Origin: Streptomyces cyanogenus
GTDB lineage: Bacteria > Actinomycetota > Actinomycetes > Streptomycetales > Streptomycetaceae
Reading direction: 5' to 3'
Length of the DNA stretch: 64,000 nt
Assembly (NCBI RefSeq): GCF_017526105.1
Contig: NZ_CP071839.1
Coordinates: 7,726,001 to 7,790,000 of the forward strand
Under the pieces are notes generated by a model. That model did not search any database, was not told where the DNA came from, and saw only the letters and a list, made by a program, of their open reading frames with translations. Below are positions 1 to 32,361 of the stretch, in pieces; position 1 is the first letter of the stretch; every line of letters starts with the position of its first letter. The translations under genes and the position numbers were made by a program.

Positions 1-20679
<20,679 letters not shown>

Positions 20680-20694
20680 GGGAGGGAAGATCCG

Positions 20695-23600
20695 GTGTCT
20701 ACACCCAAGGACAGCACCGACAAGGTGGTCGAGGCGTTGCGGGCGGCCGTGAAGGAGACCGAGCGGCTGCGCAGCCAGAACCAGCGGCTGGTCTCCGCCA
20801 CCACCGAGCCGATCGCGATCGTCGGTATGGCGTGCCGGTTCCCGGGCGGCGTCACGTCGCCCGAGGACCTGTGGCGGCTCGTCGCTGACGGCGACGACGC
20901 CATCACGCCGGTCCCCGCCGACCGCGGCTGGGACATCGGGGAACTGGCGGGCGGCGACACCACGCTGCTCGGCGGGTTCCTCCCGGATGCCGCCGACTTC
21001 GACGCCGCCTTCTTCGGCATATCACCGCGCGAGGCGCTGGCGATGGACCCGCAGCAGCGGCTGCTGCTGGAGACCTCGTGGGAGGCGGTGGAACGAGCCG
21101 GCGTCGACCCGGCGTCGCTGCGCGGCAGCCGGACCGGCGTGTTCGTCGGTACCAACGGCCAGGACTACGCGTACCTGATGGTGCGCTCTCCCGCGGAGAG
21201 CACGGGTGAGGTGGGCACCGGCATAGCTGCCAGCGCGATGTCCGGCCGGCTCTCCTACACGCTGGGCCTCGAGGGGCCGGCGATCACGGTGGACACGGCG
21301 TGTTCGTCGTCGCTGGTGGCACTGCACTGGGCGGCGCAGGCGCTGCGCGCCGGCGAGTGCACGCTGGCGCTGGCCGGCGGTGTGAACGTGATGAGCACGC
21401 CGGGCGCGCTGGTGGAGTTCTCCAAGCAGGGCGGCCTCGCCTCGAACGGGCGCTGCAAGGCGTTCGCCGACGAGGCCGACGGCACCGGCTGGGCCGAGGG
21501 CGCCGGCATGCTGCTGCTGGAGCGGCTGTCCGACGCCCGCCGCAACAACCACCCGGTGCTCGCGGTGGTGCGCGGCTCGGCCGTCAACCAGGACGGCGCG
21601 TCCAACGGCTTCACCGCCCCGAGCGGGCCGTCGCAGCAGCGCGTGATCCGCGCGGCGCTGGCCAACGCCCGGCTCACCGAGAACGACGTCGACGCCGTGG
21701 AGGCGCACGGCACGGGCACCGCACTGGGCGACCCGATCGAGGCGCAGGCACTGCTGGCGACCTACGGCCGCGACCGGGAACGCCCGCTGCTGCTGGGCTC
21801 CGTGAAGTCGAACATCGGGCACACGCAGGCCGCCGCGGGCGTCGCAGGCGTGATCAAAATGGTCGAGGCGATGCGGCACGGCGTGCTCCCGCGCACCCTG
21901 CACGCGCGCAATCCGTCATCGCACGTGGACTGGTCGGCGGGCTCGGTCGAGCTGCTGACCGAGGAAGTGCCTTGGCCGGAGACGGGACGGCCCCGCCGTG
22001 CCGCCGTGTCGTCGTTCGGCATCTCCGGCACCAACGCGCACACCGTCCTGGAGCAGGCGCCCGAGCCGGCGCCGGCCGAGCATGGCCCGGTGTGCGACGC
22101 GGTGGTGCCGTGGGTCGTGTCCGGTCGGACGCTGCCCGCACTGCGGGACCAGGTCGCGCGGCTGGTCGCGAACGTCGGGGCGACGACGAGCGCCGCCGAC
22201 GTGGCCGCCACGCTGGCCACCGGCCGTACCGCCCACGAACACCGTGTGGCCGCCGTCGGCCGTGACACCACGGACCTCGCGGCGGCGCTGTCGGCGTGGG
22301 CGTCGGGCGACCCCGCGCCGGGCGTGGTGTCGGACACAGCCGCGCGGACCGGGAAGCTGGCCGTGCTGTTCACCGGCCAGGGCGCGCAGCGGCTCGGCAT
22401 GGGCCGTGAACTGCACGCCCGGTTCCCGGCGTTCGCCAGGGCCTTCGACGAGGTCGCCGCCGAGCTGGACCGGCATCTGCCCGGCTCGGTCCGTGACGTC
22501 CTCTGGGGTACCGACGCCGACAGCCTGAACAGCACGAACTGGTCGCAGCCCGCCCTGTTCGCCGTAGGAGTGGCGCTCCACCGGCTCGTCGAGTCCTGGG
22601 GCGTGCAGGCCGACCTCGTCGCCGGCCACTCGCTCGGTGAGATCACCGCCGCGCACGTGTCCGGGGTGCTGAGCCTCGCCGACGCGTGCCGGCTGGTCGC
22701 CGCCCGCGCCGTGCTGATGGGTGCGCTGCCGGACGGCGGCGCGATGCTCGCCGTGGCGGCGACCGAGGAGGAGGTCGAGCCGCTGCTGGACGCAGCGGTG
22801 TCGGTGGCGGCGGTCAACGGCCCGACGGCGGTGATCGTCGCCGGCGCCGAGGACGCGGTCGAGCGGGTCGCCGGCGCGGCCGACGAGCGCGGGTGGAAGC
22901 ACAAGCGGCTCGCGGTGTCGCACGCCTTCCACTCGGCGCGCATGGACCCGATGCTGAGCGACTTCGCCGACGCCATCGCGGACATCGAGTTCGGCGACGC
23001 GCGGATCCCGCTGGTGTCGTCCGTGACCGGCAGCGTCGCGGAGGCGGCGCAGATCCAGGACGCCGCCTACTGGGTGGCGCACGTGCGACGACCGGTCCGG
23101 TTCGCCGACGCCGTGCGCGCGCTGCTCGCCGCCGGGGCGACGACCTTCCTGGAACTGGGACCCGACGCAACGCTGTGCGCGATGGTGCAGGACACCGCGC
23201 CGGATCCCGTCACCGCCATCCCCGTGCTGCGTGCGGGCCGCGACGAGGAGACCACCGTGGTGAGCGCGCTCGCGAGACTGTCCGCACGCGGCGCGCACGT
23301 CGCGTGGGACGCGTTCTTCGCGCCCCTCGGGACACGTCCGGTGGAGCTGCCCACGTATGCGTTCCAGCGCTCCCGGTTCTGGCCGGACGGCGGTGTGGGC
23401 GGCGACGTCGCGTCGGTCGGGCAGTCGGCGCTGGGCCACGCGCTGCTCGGTTCGTCCGTGGAACTGGCCGGCGACGGCGGTGTGGTGCTCACCGGCCGGC
23501 TCTCGCCGGCCACCCAGCCGTGGCTGGCGGACCACGTCATCCTGGGCCGGATCCTGTTCCCCGGCACAGGCTTCGCGGAGCTGGCGCTGCGCGCCGCCGA

Positions 23601-26064
23601 CGAGGTCGGCGCGGATCTCGTCGAGGAGCTGACGCTGTCGGTGCCGTTGGAGCTGCCCCGGCACGGCGCCGTCGCCGTCCAGGTGCGGGTGGGCGCGGCC
23701 GACGAGGACGGCCGCCGGCCGGTGGGCATCTACTCCCGCGACGCCGAGCACGCCGGCGAATGGCTCCAGCACGCCGCGGGCAGGCTCGGGACCGGAAGCC
23801 CTGACGCCGGCACCGACTTCACGTCGGCGTGGCCGCCGCCCGGCACCGATCAGGTCGACCTGGCCGGCTTCTACGACGGCGGTGACTACGGGCCGGCCTT
23901 CCAGGGCCTGCGCGCGGTGTGGCGGCGGGACGGCGAGGCGTTCGCGGAGGTGGCACTGCCGGCCACGGCCCGTGGTGCGGACCGGATGGGCATGCACCCG
24001 GCGCTGCTGGACGCCGTGCTGCATGCCGTCGGCTGGGTCGAGTCCCCGGACGGCGGCCGTGGCGTACTGCCGTTCTCGTGGGAGGACGTGGCCCTGCATC
24101 GCACGGGCGCGACAAGGCTGCGCGTTCGGCTCACCCGCGGCGGCCAGGGGGCCGTCGGCATCGAGGCGGTGGACGGCGCGGGCCGGCCGGTGGTGACCGT
24201 GGGCAGGCTGATGCTGCGTGCGCCGTCGGAGGAGGACACGGCGCGGCGCCCCGACTGGCTGTTCCGCGTCGACTGGACACCGTTGGCCGTCCGGCCGGTG
24301 ACCGGGGCTTTCGCGGTGCTCGGCGCGGACTCGGGCGGACTCGCCGGCGCGGTGCGGTACGACACCGTCGACGCCGCGCTCGCCGCCGCACCGGACGTGG
24401 TCTTCGCGCCGGTCACGGGCGCCGGCGTGCTCGATGCGACGACGCGGGCGCTCGGCCTGGTCCAGGAGTGGCTCGCCGACCGGCGCGCCGAGGACGTGCC
24501 GCTGGTGTTCGTCACCGACGGCGCCGTGTCCGGCGCGGACGTTCCGGCCGCCGCCGTGGGGGGTCTGGTGCGGACCGCACAGGCCGAGCACCCGGGACGC
24601 TTCCTGCTGCTCGACGCCGCTGCCGATGAGTGGCCGCTGCTCGCGGTGGCACCGGAACTGGTGGCGGCGGGGGAGACCCAAGCCGTCATCGAGGGCGGCA
24701 CCGTGAAGGTCGGCCGACTGGCCCGGTTCGCGGGCGCGGAGCGGCCGTCCGAGTGGCACCCCGACGGCACGGTGCTCGTCACCGGCGGCACCGGCGGCCT
24801 CGGCGCGCAGCTGGCCCGGCACCTCGTCGCGGAGCACGGCGTGCGCAAGCTGCTGCTCCTCAGCAGGCGCGGCCTCCGGGCGCCCGGCGCGGGCGAGCTG
24901 GCGGCCGAGCTGTCCGGTCACGGCGCGCACGTCGACATCGTCGCCTGCGATGTCGCGGACCGCGACGCCCTGGCCGCCGTGCTCGAGGGGCGCAGGGTCA
25001 CCACCGTGGTGCATGCCGCGGGTCTGCTGGACGACGGCCTCGTCACCACGCTCACCCCGGAGCGGCTCGACGGCGTGCTACGGCCCAAGGTGGACGCCGC
25101 ACGGCACCTGCACGAGCTGACGGAGGACCTGGACGCGTTCGTCCTGTTCTCCTCCGTCGCGGGTACGCTCGGCAGCCCCGGCCAGGGCAACTACTCCGCC
25201 GCGAACGCCGCCCTCGACGCGCTCGCCCGCGAGCGCCATGCGGACGGTCGGACCGCGCTGTCGCTGGCGTGGGGCCCGTGGACGCAGGACGCCGGCATGA
25301 CCGGTGCGCTGACCGAGGCCGACCTCAGGCGCATGGCGGATTCCGGCTCCGCGCCGCTCACGGTGGCGCAGGGCATGGCGCTCTTCGACGCGGCCGTCGC
25401 CACCGACGAGCCGGTGCTGGTGCCGCTGGCGGTACGCCCCGGCGCCGGCGTCGGCGCCCCCCATCCGTTGCTGCGCGACCTCGTGCGCACGCGCCGTCGG
25501 CGCCCGTCGGCCGATGCGGCCCCGGCGGCGCCGGTCACGGCGCGGCTCGCAGGCCTGGACGAGCAGGCGCGCTCGCGGTTCGCCCTGGACCTGGTGCGTG
25601 CCGAGGTGGCGGCGGTGCTGGCGCACGACTCCACGGACGGCGTCGCCGATGACCGCGAGTTCCGCGACCTCGGCATGGACTCGCTGACCGCCGTGGAGCT
25701 GCGCAACCGGCTCGCGACGGCCACCGGGCTGCGGATGTCCGCGACCCTGGTGTTCGACTACCCGACGCCCGCCGCGCTCGCGGACCACCTGCTGTCCCGG
25801 CTCAGCGGCGCGGCGACCGCCAAGGCCCAGGCCGCGAACCCGCTGGCGGAACTGGACCGGCTGGAGTCCGCGCTGGCGGGCGCCGACCCCGACCCGATCA
25901 CACGCGCCGGCATCACGGCCCGGCTGCGGAGCCTCGCGGCGCAGTGGGCCGGCGTCGAACCGACGCCCGACGCCGAGGCCGTCACGGAACAGATCTCCTC
26001 GGCCAGCGCCGACGAGATCCTCGCCTTCATCGACCACGAGCTCGGCCGGATCAACGACCGCTGA
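20695..26064 (+). CDS. One-module type I PKS, KS-AT-DH-KR-ACP (provisional module 12)
   Basis: 1789 residues, started by GTG; the ribosome-binding sequence GGGAGGGAAG lies directly upstream and the previous PKS gene stops 15 bp earlier. Order: N-terminal coiled-coil docking helix (about residues 8-33), KS with Cys203, AT with GHSLGE and HAFH (22921-22932, malonyl), DH with HxxxGxxxxP (His947) and the second Asp in [12 protein letters not shown] with LDD and Tyr1500, ACP with Ser1663 (GMDSLT), and a C-terminal docking region. All domains look active, so a double bond is predicted. In pimaricin the matching single-module protein is PimS3, whose C4=C5 double bond is later epoxidised; no epoxidase is visible in this window. 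The function of the module is clear; the exact position in the product is inference. Confidence 0.96.
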   Translation: MSTPKDSTDKVVEALRAAVKETERLRSQNQRLVSATTEPIAIVGMACRFPGGVTSPEDLWRLVADGDDAITPVPADRGWDIGELAGGDTTLLGGFLPDAADFDAAFFGISPREALAMDPQQRLLLETSWEAVERAGVDPASLRGSRTGVFVGTNGQDYAYLMVRSPAESTGEVGTGIAASAMSGRLSYTLGLEGPAITVDTACSSSLVALHWAAQALRAGECTLALAGGVNVMSTPGALVEFSKQGGLASNGRCKAFADEADGTGWAEGAGMLLLERLSDARRNNHPVLAVVRGSAVNQDGASNGFTAPSGPSQQRVIRAALANARLTENDVDAVEAHGTGTALGDPIEAQALLATYGRDRERPLLLGSVKSNIGHTQAAAGVAGVIKMVEAMRHGVLPRTLHARNPSSHVDWSAGSVELLTEEVPWPETGRPRRAAVSSFGISGTNAHTVLEQAPEPAPAEHGPVCDAVVPWVVSGRTLPALRDQVARLVANVGATTSAADVAATLATGRTAHEHRVAAVGRDTTDLAAALSAWASGDPAPGVVSDTAARTGKLAVLFTGQGAQRLGMGRELHARFPAFARAFDEVAAELDRHLPGSVRDVLWGTDADSLNSTNWSQPALFAVGVALHRLVESWGVQADLVAGHSLGEITAAHVSGVLSLADACRLVAARAVLMGALPDGGAMLAVAATEEEVEPLLDAAVSVAAVNGPTAVIVAGAEDAVERVAGAADERGWKHKRLAVSHAFHSARMDPMLSDFADAIADIEFGDARIPLVSSVTGSVAEAAQIQDAAYWVAHVRRPVRFADAVRALLAAGATTFLELGPDATLCAMVQDTAPDPVTAIPVLRAGRDEETTVVSALARLSARGAHVAWDAFFAPLGTRPVELPTYAFQRSRFWPDGGVGGDVASVGQSALGHALLGSSVELAGDGGVVLTGRLSPATQPWLADHVILGRILFPGTGFAELALRAADEVGADLVEELTLSVPLELPRHGAVAVQVRVGAADEDGRRPVGIYSRDAEHAGEWLQHAAGRLGTGSPDAGTDFTSAWPPPGTDQVDLAGFYDGGDYGPAFQGLRAVWRRDGEAFAEVALPATARGADRMGMHPALLDAVLHAVGWVESPDGGRGVLPFSWEDVALHRTGATRLRVRLTRGGQGAVGIEAVDGAGRPVVTVGRLMLRAPSEEDTARRPDWLFRVDWTPLAVRPVTGAFAVLGADSGGLAGAVRYDTVDAALAAAPDVVFAPVTGAGVLDATTRALGLVQEWLADRRAEDVPLVFVTDGAVSGADVPAAAVGGLVRTAQAEHPGRFLLLDAAADEWPLLAVAPELVAAGETQAVIEGGTVKVGRLARFAGAERPSEWHPDGTVLVTGGTGGLGAQLARHLVAEHGVRKLLLLSRRGLRAPGAGELAAELSGHGAHVDIVACDVADRDALAAVLEGRRVTTVVHAAGLLDDGLVTTLTPERLDGVLRPKVDAARHLHELTEDLDAFVLFSSVAGTLGSPGQGNYSAANAALDALARERHADGRTALSLAWGPWTQDAGMTGALTEADLRRMADSGSAPLTVAQGMALFDAAVATDEPVLVPLAVRPGAGVGAPHPLLRDLVRTRRRRPSADAAPAAPVTARLAGLDEQARSRFALDLVRAEVAAVLAHDSTDGVADDREFRDLGMDSLTAVELRNRLATATGLRMSATLVFDYPTPAALADHLLSRLSGAATAKAQAANPLAELDRLESALAGADPDPITRAGITARLRSLAAQWAGVEPTPDAEAVTEQISSASADEILAFIDHELGRINDR

Positions 26065-26101
26065 ACTCCCCACATTCCGCACCGAAAGGTAGCCATTTGC
26101 G

Positions 26102-29100
26102 ATGGCGGACGACACCAAGCTGGTCGAGTACCTGAAATGGGTGACGGCCGATCTGCACCGGACCCGGCGCCGACTGGAAGAGGCCCGGTCCGGCCACCAC
26201 GAGCCCGTCGCGATCGTGGGCATGGCCTGTCGGTTCCCCGGCGGCGTCACCACCCCCGAGCAGCTGTGGGAGCTGGTCGCCGACGGCCGCGAGGGGATCG
26301 TGCCCTTCCCGACCGACCGCGGCTGGGACCTGGACCTGCTCTCGGGCGAGGGTCCCGGCCACAGCGCCACCCTGCGCGGCGGCTTCCTGCACGACGTCGC
26401 CGGATTCGACGCGGCCTTCTTCGGCATCTCGCCGCGTGAGGCCGTGGTGCTCGACCCGCAGCAGCGGCTGCTGCTGCAGACGTCATGGGAGGCGTTCGAG
26501 CGGGCCGGCATCGACCCGGCGTCGCTGCGCGGCAGCCGCACCGCGGTGTTCGCCGGCACCGACGGGCAGGACTACGCCTCGCTGGTGCTGGACTCCGTCG
26601 AGGACGCGGAGGGGCACGCCGGCACGGGCATCGCGGCGAGCGCGATCGCCGGCCGCCTCTCCTACACGTTCGGCCTGGAGGGACCCGCGGTCACCGTGGA
26701 CACCGCCTGCTCGTCGTCACTGGTGGCACTGCACCTGGCGGCGCAGGCACTACGGGCCGGGGAGTGCGACCTCGCACTGGCCGGCGGCGTCACCGTGATG
26801 TCGACCGCACTCCGGTTCGCCGGCTTCACCCGCCAGGGCGCGCTCGCGTCGGACGGGCGGTGCAAGGCGTTCGCGGACGCCGCGGACGGCACCGGCTGGT
26901 CCGAGGGCGTCGGCATGTTCGTGGTGGAGAAGCTGTCCGACGCTCAGCGGCTGGGCCACCCCGTCTGGGCGGTGGTGCGCGGCTCCGCCGTCAACCAGGA
27001 CGGCGCTTCCAATGGCTTCACCGCCCCCAACGGGCCGTCCCAGCAGCGGGTCATCCAGCAGGCGCTGGCCGGCGCCGGCCTGACCGCCGGCGATGTCGAC
27101 GTGGTCGAGGCGCACGGGACCGGCACCAGGCTCGGCGACCCGATCGAGGCGCAGAGCCTGCTCGCCACCTACGGCCAGGACCGCGAGCGGCCGGTGCTGC
27201 TCGGCTCCGTGAAGTCCAACATCGGCCACACCCAGGCCGCGGCCGGCGCGGCCGGCGTCATCAAGATGGTCATGGCGATGCGGCACGGCGTGGTCCCGCA
27301 GACCCTGCACGTGGACACGCCCTCGTCCCATGTGGACTGGACGCAGGGCGCGGTCCGGCTGGCGACGGTCGCCACGCCGTGGCCGGAGACCGGACGCCCG
27401 CGCCGCGCCGGTGTGTCGTCGTTCGGCGTGAGCGGCACCAACGCGCACACGATCCTGGAGCAGGCGCCCACGCAGGAACCCGTGGAGAGTGCGCCGGAGA
27501 CCTCGGTGATTCCATGGGCGCTGTCGGCGAAGACCGCCGCCGCGCTACGTGATCAGGTGACCGCGTTGGTGGAGCGCGCCCGGCGGGAGCCGGACTGGTG
27601 CGCCGCGGACGTCGCGGCGGCGCTTGCCGCACGGACTCGGTTCGAGCACCGCGTGGTGGCGACCGGCCGCACCCGGCGCGACCTGGCCGACGCGCTCTCC
27701 GCGTGGGCCGCCGGCGGCGCGGCGCAGGGCGTCGTGGCCGGCACGGTGCAGCGCGGGCGGATCGGGATCGTCTTCACCGGCCAGGGCTCGCAGCGCCTGG
27801 GCATGGGCCGCGAGCTGTACGAGCGTTTCCCGGTCTTCGCCGAGGCGTTCGACGCCGTCGTCACGGAGCTGGGCACCGAGGTCCGCGACGTGATGTGGGG
27901 CGGGGACGCCGAGGTGCTGGACCTCACCCGCTGGTCGCAGCCGGCGTTGTTCGCGCTGGAGGTGGCGCTCTACCGGCTGGTGGAGTCGTGGGGCGTCCGA
28001 CCCGACGTCGTGGGCGGGCACTCGCTGGGGGAGATCACCGCCGCGCACGTCGCGGGTGTGTTGTCGCTCCCCGACGCCTGCCGCCTCGTGACCGCGCGGG
28101 CGGAACTGATGGGTGCGCTGCCGGAGGGCGGCGCGATGCTCGCCGTTTCGGCGGCGGAGGCCGACGTGGTCGCCGTGCTCGGCGAGGGGGCGGCCGTCGC
28201 GGCGGTGAACGGGCCGGCGGCGACCGTCGTCGCGGGCGGCACGGAAGCGGTGGAGCGGGTCGCCGCCGTGGCGGCCGAAAGAGGCTGGAAACACAGGCGG
28301 CTGTCGGTGTCGCACGCGTTCCACTCGGCGCTGATGGACCCGATGCTCGACGGCTTCGCCGCCGCCGTCGCCGACGTCACGTTCGCGCGGCCGACGATCG
28401 GCCTGGTCTCCGGCGCCCCGACCGACCCCGGCTACTGGGTGCGGCACGTCCGCGAGCCGGTCCGGTTCCTGGAGACCGTCACCACCATGGCCGAGGGCGG
28501 TGTGACCACGTTCATGGAACTTGGGCCCGACGGCACACTGTCCGCGATGATCGCAGCGACGGTCGACACCGCTGCCACGGTGCCGATGCTGCGGCCGGAC
28601 CGTCCGGAGGAGGAGTCGGCACTCACCGCGCTCGCCACCCTGCACACCCGCGGCGTCGCCGTCGATCTGGGTACGGTGCTGCCGCCGGCGCGGCCGGTCG
28701 ATCTACCGACCTACCCCTTCCAGAACGTCCGCTACTGGCCACAGGCCCGCTCCGCCGCGGCCGACGTCACAGAGGCAGGTCTCGGCTCGGTCGCGCACCC
28801 ACTGCTCGGCGCGGCCGTCGAACTCGCCGACGGCGACACCGTGCTGACCGGACGGCTGTCGCTGCGCACGCATCCGTGGCTCGCGGACCACGTCGTGGCC
28901 GGCGCCGTCGCGCTCCCGGCCACCGCTTTCGCGGAGTTGGCGTTCCGCGCGGCCGACGAGGTCGGCTGTGACACCGTCGAGGAACTGACCATCGCGGCCC
29001 CGCTCGGCCTGCCCGAGACCGGTTCGGTCGCGGTGCAGGTGCGGGTCGCCGCCGCCGACGAGCGGGGACGTCACCGCGTAGGCGTGTTCTCCCGCCAGGA

Positions 29101-32074
29101 CACCATCGGTGCCGCCTGGCTGCCCCATGCCACCGGCACCCTCACGACCCGCGGCGTGACCGGCGCGACCTTGGAGTGGCCGCAGCGTGACGCCGAATCC
29201 GTCGACATCAGCGCGCACTACGACGGCTCCGGCTACGGCCCGGCGTTCCAGTGCCTGCGCGAGGTCCGGCGGGCCGGCGACACCGTGTACGCCGAGGTGG
29301 GGCTGCCGCATTCGATCGGGGACGCCGCGGACTTCGGTGTGCACCCGGCACTGCTCGACTCGGTGGTGCAGGCGGTGGCGTTCCTGCCGGACGCCGCCGG
29401 CCGTGTGCTGGCGCCGTTCTCGTGGGAGGGCGCCTCGCTGCACGCCTCCGGGCCGGCGCTGCTGCGCGTGGCGATCAGCTCGCTCGGCGGCGACGCCGTC
29501 TCCATCAGGGCGGTCGACCCGACCGGCCGTCCCGTGGTGTCGGTGGCGTCGCTGGCGCTGCGTGAGCCCGTCGCCGCCGGGCCGGTGCGGCCCGAGTCGG
29601 ACTGGCTGTTCCGTCTCGACTGGACGCCGGTCGACGTCGCCCCGGTGCCGGGCAGGCGATGGGCGGTGCTCGGCGCCGACACCTGCGGCCTCGGTGCTGC
29701 GCTGGCGCGCGCGGGCTGCGACGTGCTCGGCCACGGCGACACCGCCGACGCGGTGCTGGCCACGCGGCCCGACCTCGTGCTCGCGCCAGTCACGGGCGGT
29801 TCGGTGCAGGACGCCACCACTTCGGCACTCGATCTGCTCACGTCCTGGCTGGCGGACGAGCGTGCCGACGATGTGCCGCTCGTGCTGGTCACCTCCGGTG
29901 CGGTGACCGGTGCGGACGTGTCCGCGGCCGGCGTGTGGGGTCTCGTGCGGGCGGCCCAGGCGGAGAACCCTGGTCGGTTCCTGCTGCTCGACGTCGACGA
30001 CACGGACGAGTCCCGGCTGCTCGTCGCCGCGGCGCCCGGCCTGCTGGACGAGGACGAGACACAGGCCGTTCTCACGGACGGGGCGGCCGCCGTCGCCCGG
30101 CTGGCGAGGTTCGGCAGCGCGCCGGAGCCCCGGGCGTGGGACCCGGACGGCACGGTCCTCATCACCGGCGGCACCGGCGGCCTCGGGAGCGCCCTGGCCC
30201 GGCACCTCGTCGCGGAACGGGGCGTGCGCAAGCTGCTGCTGGTCAGCCGACGCGGCCCGGAGGCCCCGGGCGCGCGGGAGCTGACGGCCGGGCTCACCGA
30301 GCAGGGCGCCGACGTCACGCTGGTGGCGTGTGACATGACCGACCGCGATGCGGTGGCCGCCCTCCTGGCCGAGCACCCGGTCCGGGCGGTCGTGCACACG
30401 GCGGGTGTGCTGGACGACGGCGTGATCGGCACGCTGACGCCGGACCGGCTGGCGGCCGTGCTGCGGCCGAAGGTGGACGCGGCGCAGCACCTCGACGAAC
30501 TCGTCGGCGACGTGGACGTGTTCGTGCTGTACTCCTCCCTCTCGGGCGTGATGGGTGGCGCCGGCCAGGGCAACTACGCGGCCGCCAATGCCGCTTTGGA
30601 CGCCATCGCGGCCCGGCGCCGAGCCGCCGGGCGTCCCGCGCTGTCGCTGGCGTGGGGCGCGTGGGCGCAGGACGCCGGCATGACGGGAGCGCTGTCGCAG
30701 GCCGAGATGCGGCGGATGGCGAACTCGGGTTCGATGCCGCTCACCGTGGCACAGGGCATGGCCCTGTTCGACGCCGCGTCCGCCACCGACGAGGCGCTCC
30801 TGGTGCCGCTGGCGGTGAAGCCCGGTGTGAAGAGCGGACCGGCCACGCACCCGATCCTGCGCGGCCTGCTGCGGGCACCGCGCCGCCGGGCTGCCGCGGA
30901 CGCGTCCGAGGTGTCCACGGCGACGTTGCGCGAGCGGCTGAGCGGCCTCTCCGCCGCCGACCAGCACACGGTGCTGTGTGAGCTGATCGTCGACTACGCG
31001 GCGGCCGTGCTCGGCCACGCCGACGCGAGCGGCATGGACCCGGAGCGTGACTTCCTGGAGGCCGGCTTCGACTCGCTGATGTCGGTCGAGCTGCGCAACC
31101 GGCTCGCCGGCACGGTCGGTCTCCGGCTGCCCAGCACGGTCGTACTCGACCACAAGACACCCGCAGAGCTGGCCCGGTGGCTGCGCGGCCGGCTCGCCGA
31201 TCACATCGGGCCGGCCCCGACGGCCGCGCCTGGGCAGTCCGGCGACACCGTCGGCACGCTGTACTTCGACGCGGTCCGGGCGGGCAAGGTCGACGAGGGC
31301 TGGGAGTTGCTCAAGGCCGTCGCCCTCACCCGCCCGCTGTTCGAGGCGCCGGCCGAGCTGGAGGAGCTGCCCCAGCCCGTCACCCTCGCGGACGGGCCGG
31401 CCGAGCCACGGCTGATCTGCATCAGCTCACCGGTGTCCGTCGGCGGCGCGCACCAGTACGCCCGTCTCGCCGCCCACTTCCGCGGCGACCGTGGCGTGCA
31501 GGCATTGCCACTGGTCGGGTTCGCGGCCGGAGAGTGCCTGCCCAGCTCGTCCCGGGCCATCACACGGGCCGCCGCGGAGAGTGTGCTGCACGCCAGCGAC
31601 GGGGACCCGTTCGTGCTGGTCGGCCACTCGTCGGGCGGTGCGCTGGCCCTGGCGGTGGCCGGGCTGCTGGAGAGCATGTGGGGGGTGCGCGCCGACGGCG
31701 TGATCATGCTCGACACGCTCAGCCTGCGGCACGAGCACGGGGACAGTGTGGACTACCGGCAGCTGGCCAGGAGGTTCATGGGCGAGACGGACTCGGCCAC
31801 CGTGACGGTGGACAGCAACCGGCTGTCGGCCATGGCGCACTACCTCAACCGCATGTCCGCCCTGGAAGTTCCGCCGACCACCGCGCCGACGCTGCTGGTG
31901 CGGTGCAGCGTGCCCCTGCTCGGAGATCCCGACACACGGGTGGAGCACGGGCAGCAGGAGCTGCTCGTCCCCGCGGAGACGGTCCGCACCATCGACGCCG
32001 ACCACTTCTCCTTGGCGCAGCGGGACTCCAACGTCACGGCGACCGTCATGAAGGAGTGGCTGGCCACGCTGTGA
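26102..32074 (+). CDS. Terminal one-module PKS with thioesterase, KS-AT-DH-KR-ACP-TE (provisional module 13)
   Basis: 1990 residues, starting at ATG 26102 with AAAGG about 11 bp upstream and 37 bp after the previous gene. Order: docking helix (about residues 5-30), KS with Cys203, AT with HAFH at 28313-28324 (malonyl), DH with His930 in [12 protein letters not shown] with LDD and Tyr1492, ACP with Ser1658 (GFDSLM), then a TE from about residue 1720 with GHSSGG and nucleophile Ser1843. The TE should release the chain by macrolactonisation. This is the arrangement of PimS4 of pimaricin and NysK of nystatin, the last PKS of those pathways. The DH-KR pair predicts a C2=C3 double bond, as in pimaricin (inference). 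The gene ends the rightward operon; a strong hairpin follows. Confidence 0.96.
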   Translation: MADDTKLVEYLKWVTADLHRTRRRLEEARSGHHEPVAIVGMACRFPGGVTTPEQLWELVADGREGIVPFPTDRGWDLDLLSGEGPGHSATLRGGFLHDVAGFDAAFFGISPREAVVLDPQQRLLLQTSWEAFERAGIDPASLRGSRTAVFAGTDGQDYASLVLDSVEDAEGHAGTGIAASAIAGRLSYTFGLEGPAVTVDTACSSSLVALHLAAQALRAGECDLALAGGVTVMSTALRFAGFTRQGALASDGRCKAFADAADGTGWSEGVGMFVVEKLSDAQRLGHPVWAVVRGSAVNQDGASNGFTAPNGPSQQRVIQQALAGAGLTAGDVDVVEAHGTGTRLGDPIEAQSLLATYGQDRERPVLLGSVKSNIGHTQAAAGAAGVIKMVMAMRHGVVPQTLHVDTPSSHVDWTQGAVRLATVATPWPETGRPRRAGVSSFGVSGTNAHTILEQAPTQEPVESAPETSVIPWALSAKTAAALRDQVTALVERARREPDWCAADVAAALAARTRFEHRVVATGRTRRDLADALSAWAAGGAAQGVVAGTVQRGRIGIVFTGQGSQRLGMGRELYERFPVFAEAFDAVVTELGTEVRDVMWGGDAEVLDLTRWSQPALFALEVALYRLVESWGVRPDVVGGHSLGEITAAHVAGVLSLPDACRLVTARAELMGALPEGGAMLAVSAAEADVVAVLGEGAAVAAVNGPAATVVAGGTEAVERVAAVAAERGWKHRRLSVSHAFHSALMDPMLDGFAAAVADVTFARPTIGLVSGAPTDPGYWVRHVREPVRFLETVTTMAEGGVTTFMELGPDGTLSAMIAATVDTAATVPMLRPDRPEEESALTALATLHTRGVAVDLGTVLPPARPVDLPTYPFQNVRYWPQARSAAADVTEAGLGSVAHPLLGAAVELADGDTVLTGRLSLRTHPWLADHVVAGAVALPATAFAELAFRAADEVGCDTVEELTIAAPLGLPETGSVAVQVRVAAADERGRHRVGVFSRQDTIGAAWLPHATGTLTTRGVTGATLEWPQRDAESVDISAHYDGSGYGPAFQCLREVRRAGDTVYAEVGLPHSIGDAADFGVHPALLDSVVQAVAFLPDAAGRVLAPFSWEGASLHASGPALLRVAISSLGGDAVSIRAVDPTGRPVVSVASLALREPVAAGPVRPESDWLFRLDWTPVDVAPVPGRRWAVLGADTCGLGAALARAGCDVLGHGDTADAVLATRPDLVLAPVTGGSVQDATTSALDLLTSWLADERADDVPLVLVTSGAVTGADVSAAGVWGLVRAAQAENPGRFLLLDVDDTDESRLLVAAAPGLLDEDETQAVLTDGAAAVARLARFGSAPEPRAWDPDGTVLITGGTGGLGSALARHLVAERGVRKLLLVSRRGPEAPGARELTAGLTEQGADVTLVACDMTDRDAVAALLAEHPVRAVVHTAGVLDDGVIGTLTPDRLAAVLRPKVDAAQHLDELVGDVDVFVLYSSLSGVMGGAGQGNYAAANAALDAIAARRRAAGRPALSLAWGAWAQDAGMTGALSQAEMRRMANSGSMPLTVAQGMALFDAASATDEALLVPLAVKPGVKSGPATHPILRGLLRAPRRRAAADASEVSTATLRERLSGLSAADQHTVLCELIVDYAAAVLGHADASGMDPERDFLEAGFDSLMSVELRNRLAGTVGLRLPSTVVLDHKTPAELARWLRGRLADHIGPAPTAAPGQSGDTVGTLYFDAVRAGKVDEGWELLKAVALTRPLFEAPAELEELPQPVTLADGPAEPRLICISSPVSVGGAHQYARLAAHFRGDRGVQALPLVGFAAGECLPSSSRAITRAAAESVLHASDGDPFVLVGHSSGGALALAVAGLLESMWGVRADGVIMLDTLSLRHEHGDSVDYRQLARRFMGETDSATVTVDSNRLSAMAHYLNRMSALEVPPTTAPTLLVRCSVPLLGDPDTRVEHGQQELLVPAETVRTIDADHFSLAQRDSNVTATVMKEWLATL
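31290..32071 (+). other. Chain-releasing thioesterase domain
   Basis: An alpha/beta-hydrolase segment at the C-terminus of the preceding gene. The nucleophile motif GHSSGG is at 31622-31639 (Ser at 31628), with a later Asp in LDTLSL and His in DADHFSL completing a likely triad. Its fusion to a PKS module fits a type I macrolactone-forming TE rather than a discrete editing TE. Confidence 0.9.
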
Positions 32075-32092
32075 CGGCCAACCACACAAAGA

Positions 32093-32133
32093 CGCAGCGT
32101 GCGCCCGCGAACAGGAAGCGGGCGCACGCTGCG
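32093..32133. terminator. Perfect 16-bp hairpin between convergent operons, likely bidirectional terminator
   Basis: Arms CGCAGCGTGCGCCCGC (32093-32108) and its exact reverse complement (32118-32133) flank a 9-base loop. It lies 18 bp after the stop of the terminal PKS and 16 bp after the ferredoxin stop on the other strand. No T-run follows, which is common for GC-rich actinomycete terminators. Confidence 0.85.
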
Positions 32134-32149
32134 CGGCAGGGAAGACGTC

Positions 32150-32344
32150 CTAGCGGCTCAGAGTGATCGTGCCGGACGGGCACACCTGCGCCGCCAGCGC
32201 CGCGGCGGCGGCCTGCGTGCCGTCCGGCTCGGCGTCGAGCACCTCCACCAGACCGTCGTCGTCGCCCTGGTCGAACAGCGCCGGCGCCGTCAGCGCGCAC
32301 TGGCCCGCGCCGACGCACCGGCTCCTGTCCACATGGATCTTCAT
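32150..32344 (-). CDS. nysM-like: Small 3Fe-4S ferredoxin, P450 redox partner
   Basis: 64 residues starting MKIHVD, with GAGGAG a few bases before the ATG. Three cysteines are placed as in small actinomycete [3Fe-4S] ferredoxins: Cys10 and Cys16 (CVGAGQC) and Cys55 (VCPSG). It starts 17 bp after the P450 gene, so the two are co-translated, and it should pass electrons to that P450. Its counterparts in polyene clusters are NysM, AmphM and PimF, each next to the carboxyl-forming P450. The family is certain; the partnership is inferred from adjacency. Confidence 0.93.
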   Translation of the reverse strand: MKIHVDRSRCVGAGQCALTAPALFDQGDDDGLVEVLDAEPDGTQAAAAALAAQVCPSGTITLSR

Positions 32345-32361
32345 GACTTCGCTCCTCTGGT

